Source: Serratia marcescens (GTDB lineage: Bacteria; Pseudomonadota; Gammaproteobacteria; Enterobacterales; Enterobacteriaceae). Taken from it: a stretch of DNA of 64,000 bases. The first letter of the stretch is position 1, and every line of letters begins with the position of its first letter. The DNA lies in assembly GCA_015548865.1 (NCBI GenBank), contig JADMXW010000004.1:1-64000 (forward strand). Reading direction: 5' to 3'. This document shows positions 63,641 through 64,000 of the stretch, in pieces. Under the pieces are notes generated by a model that was not told the DNA's origin, ran no database searches, and saw only the letters and a program-made list of their open reading frames with translations. A program made the translations under genes and the position numbers.

Positions 63641-63666
63641 AGCGCCACCCATTGTCAGGTGGCGCT
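63641..63666 (+). terminator. Stem-loop after potI
   Basis: Perfect 9-bp AGCGCCACC / GGTGGCGCT hairpin with an 8-nt loop, 27 bp after potI. T-run weak; may reduce rather than stop transcription into ybjO. Confidence 0.6.
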
Positions 63667-63696
63667 CTTGTCTCTAAAAAAGGAAATCGATTAACG

Positions 63697-64000
63697 ATGC
63701 TGCAAAGCAAGAAAACGCTCGTTGCACAAGGCAATTTTGCCCCTGTCGCGGTGACAGTTGCGGGCATAGGTATTATTGCCACCTGTGTGTTGAGCCTTTT
63801 TATGCTGCTGTGGGATCTGGGATTGAGCAGTTTCGGTGGCTGGGTTGGCAGTAGCGCGGAGTCTTGGGATTCAACGCTGGTATTGCTGGCAGCGCTGGTG
63901 ATCCTCTGTGTTGAAGTTCGCTGTGGCGTCGCGGTGATGGCCGGGAACAACTGGGGACGTTGGGGCTATCTTATCTGTCAGGGGCTGGTCTCAGGCTACA
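63697..64000 (+). CDS. ybjO: YbjO family inner-membrane protein, partial
   Basis: ATG at 63697 behind AAAAAGGAAA; the frame is open to the window end (101 codons). Three hydrophobic segments are visible. The position after potI and the pattern (VTVAGIGIIATCVLSLFMLL; later NNWGRWGYLICQ) fit E. coli YbjO (DUF2593). Function unknown. Truncated by the window. Confidence 0.82.
   Translation, partial: MLQSKKTLVAQGNFAPVAVTVAGIGIIATCVLSLFMLLWDLGLSSFGGWVGSSAESWDSTLVLLAALVILCVEVRCGVAVMAGNNWGRWGYLICQGLVSGY

Overview
The window is chromosomal DNA from a member of the Enterobacterales. Nearly every gene has a close E. coli counterpart, and long runs are colinear with E. coli: tRNA-Pro(GGG)-yejM-yejL-yejK-rplY-radD-rsuA-bcr-yejG-yejFEBA-mepS-lpxT-yeiR-efpL-mtr-yeiW-setB-fruBKA-nfo-yeiH-yeiE-lysP-yeiG-folE-yeiB-sanA, then rimO-yliI-gstB-dacC-deoR-ybjL-ybjM-grxA-nfsA-rimK-ybjN-potFGHI-ybjO. 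The moderate GC, the abundant TATACCC...GGGTATA palindromic intergenic repeats and the extra genes (frmA beside yeiG, a KTSC protein, a second MetNIQ-type transporter) suggest a Pectobacteriaceae-like plant- or insect-associated genus. That placement is a judgement from content, not an alignment.

Layout. 1-1040: decayed end of an integrated element against the 3' end of tRNA-Pro. 1089-9322: envelope, nucleoid, ribosome and repair genes. 9637-15712: yejG with a small upstream ORF, and the peptide ABC importer yejABEF. 16036-20788: mepS, lpxT, yeiR, efpL, mtr. 20997-23600: yeiW, a large palindromic repeat and an AT-rich accessory gene (21873-23501). 23601-28971: setB and the fructose PTS operon with Cra operators. 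29032-35883: nfo, yeiH/yeiE, lysP, a 2-hydroxyacid dehydrogenase, a KTSC protein. 36152-39090: glutathione-dependent formaldehyde detoxification with a LysR regulator. 39846-41528: a chemoreceptor behind a sigma-28 promoter. 41884-44580: folE, yeiB, sanA. From 44749 the order switches to the E. coli 18-19 minute block and ends with the putrescine importer potFGHI and a partial ybjO.

The most unusual object is the 542-residue protein at 21873-23501. It carries an inverse-autotransporter (intimin/invasin-type) beta barrel behind a lipoprotein-type signal. Its passenger has no Ig or lectin domains. It consists of a proline-containing 34-residue tandem repeat, a strong match to a WH2 actin-binding motif, an amphipathic connector-like segment and a short acidic C-terminus holding a Phe. 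This is the order of a eukaryotic WASP-type proline-rich/WH2/connector/acidic tail, so the protein is a candidate surface-displayed actin-assembly factor on a type Ve secretion scaffold. It is inserted between yeiW and setB, which are neighbours in E. coli.
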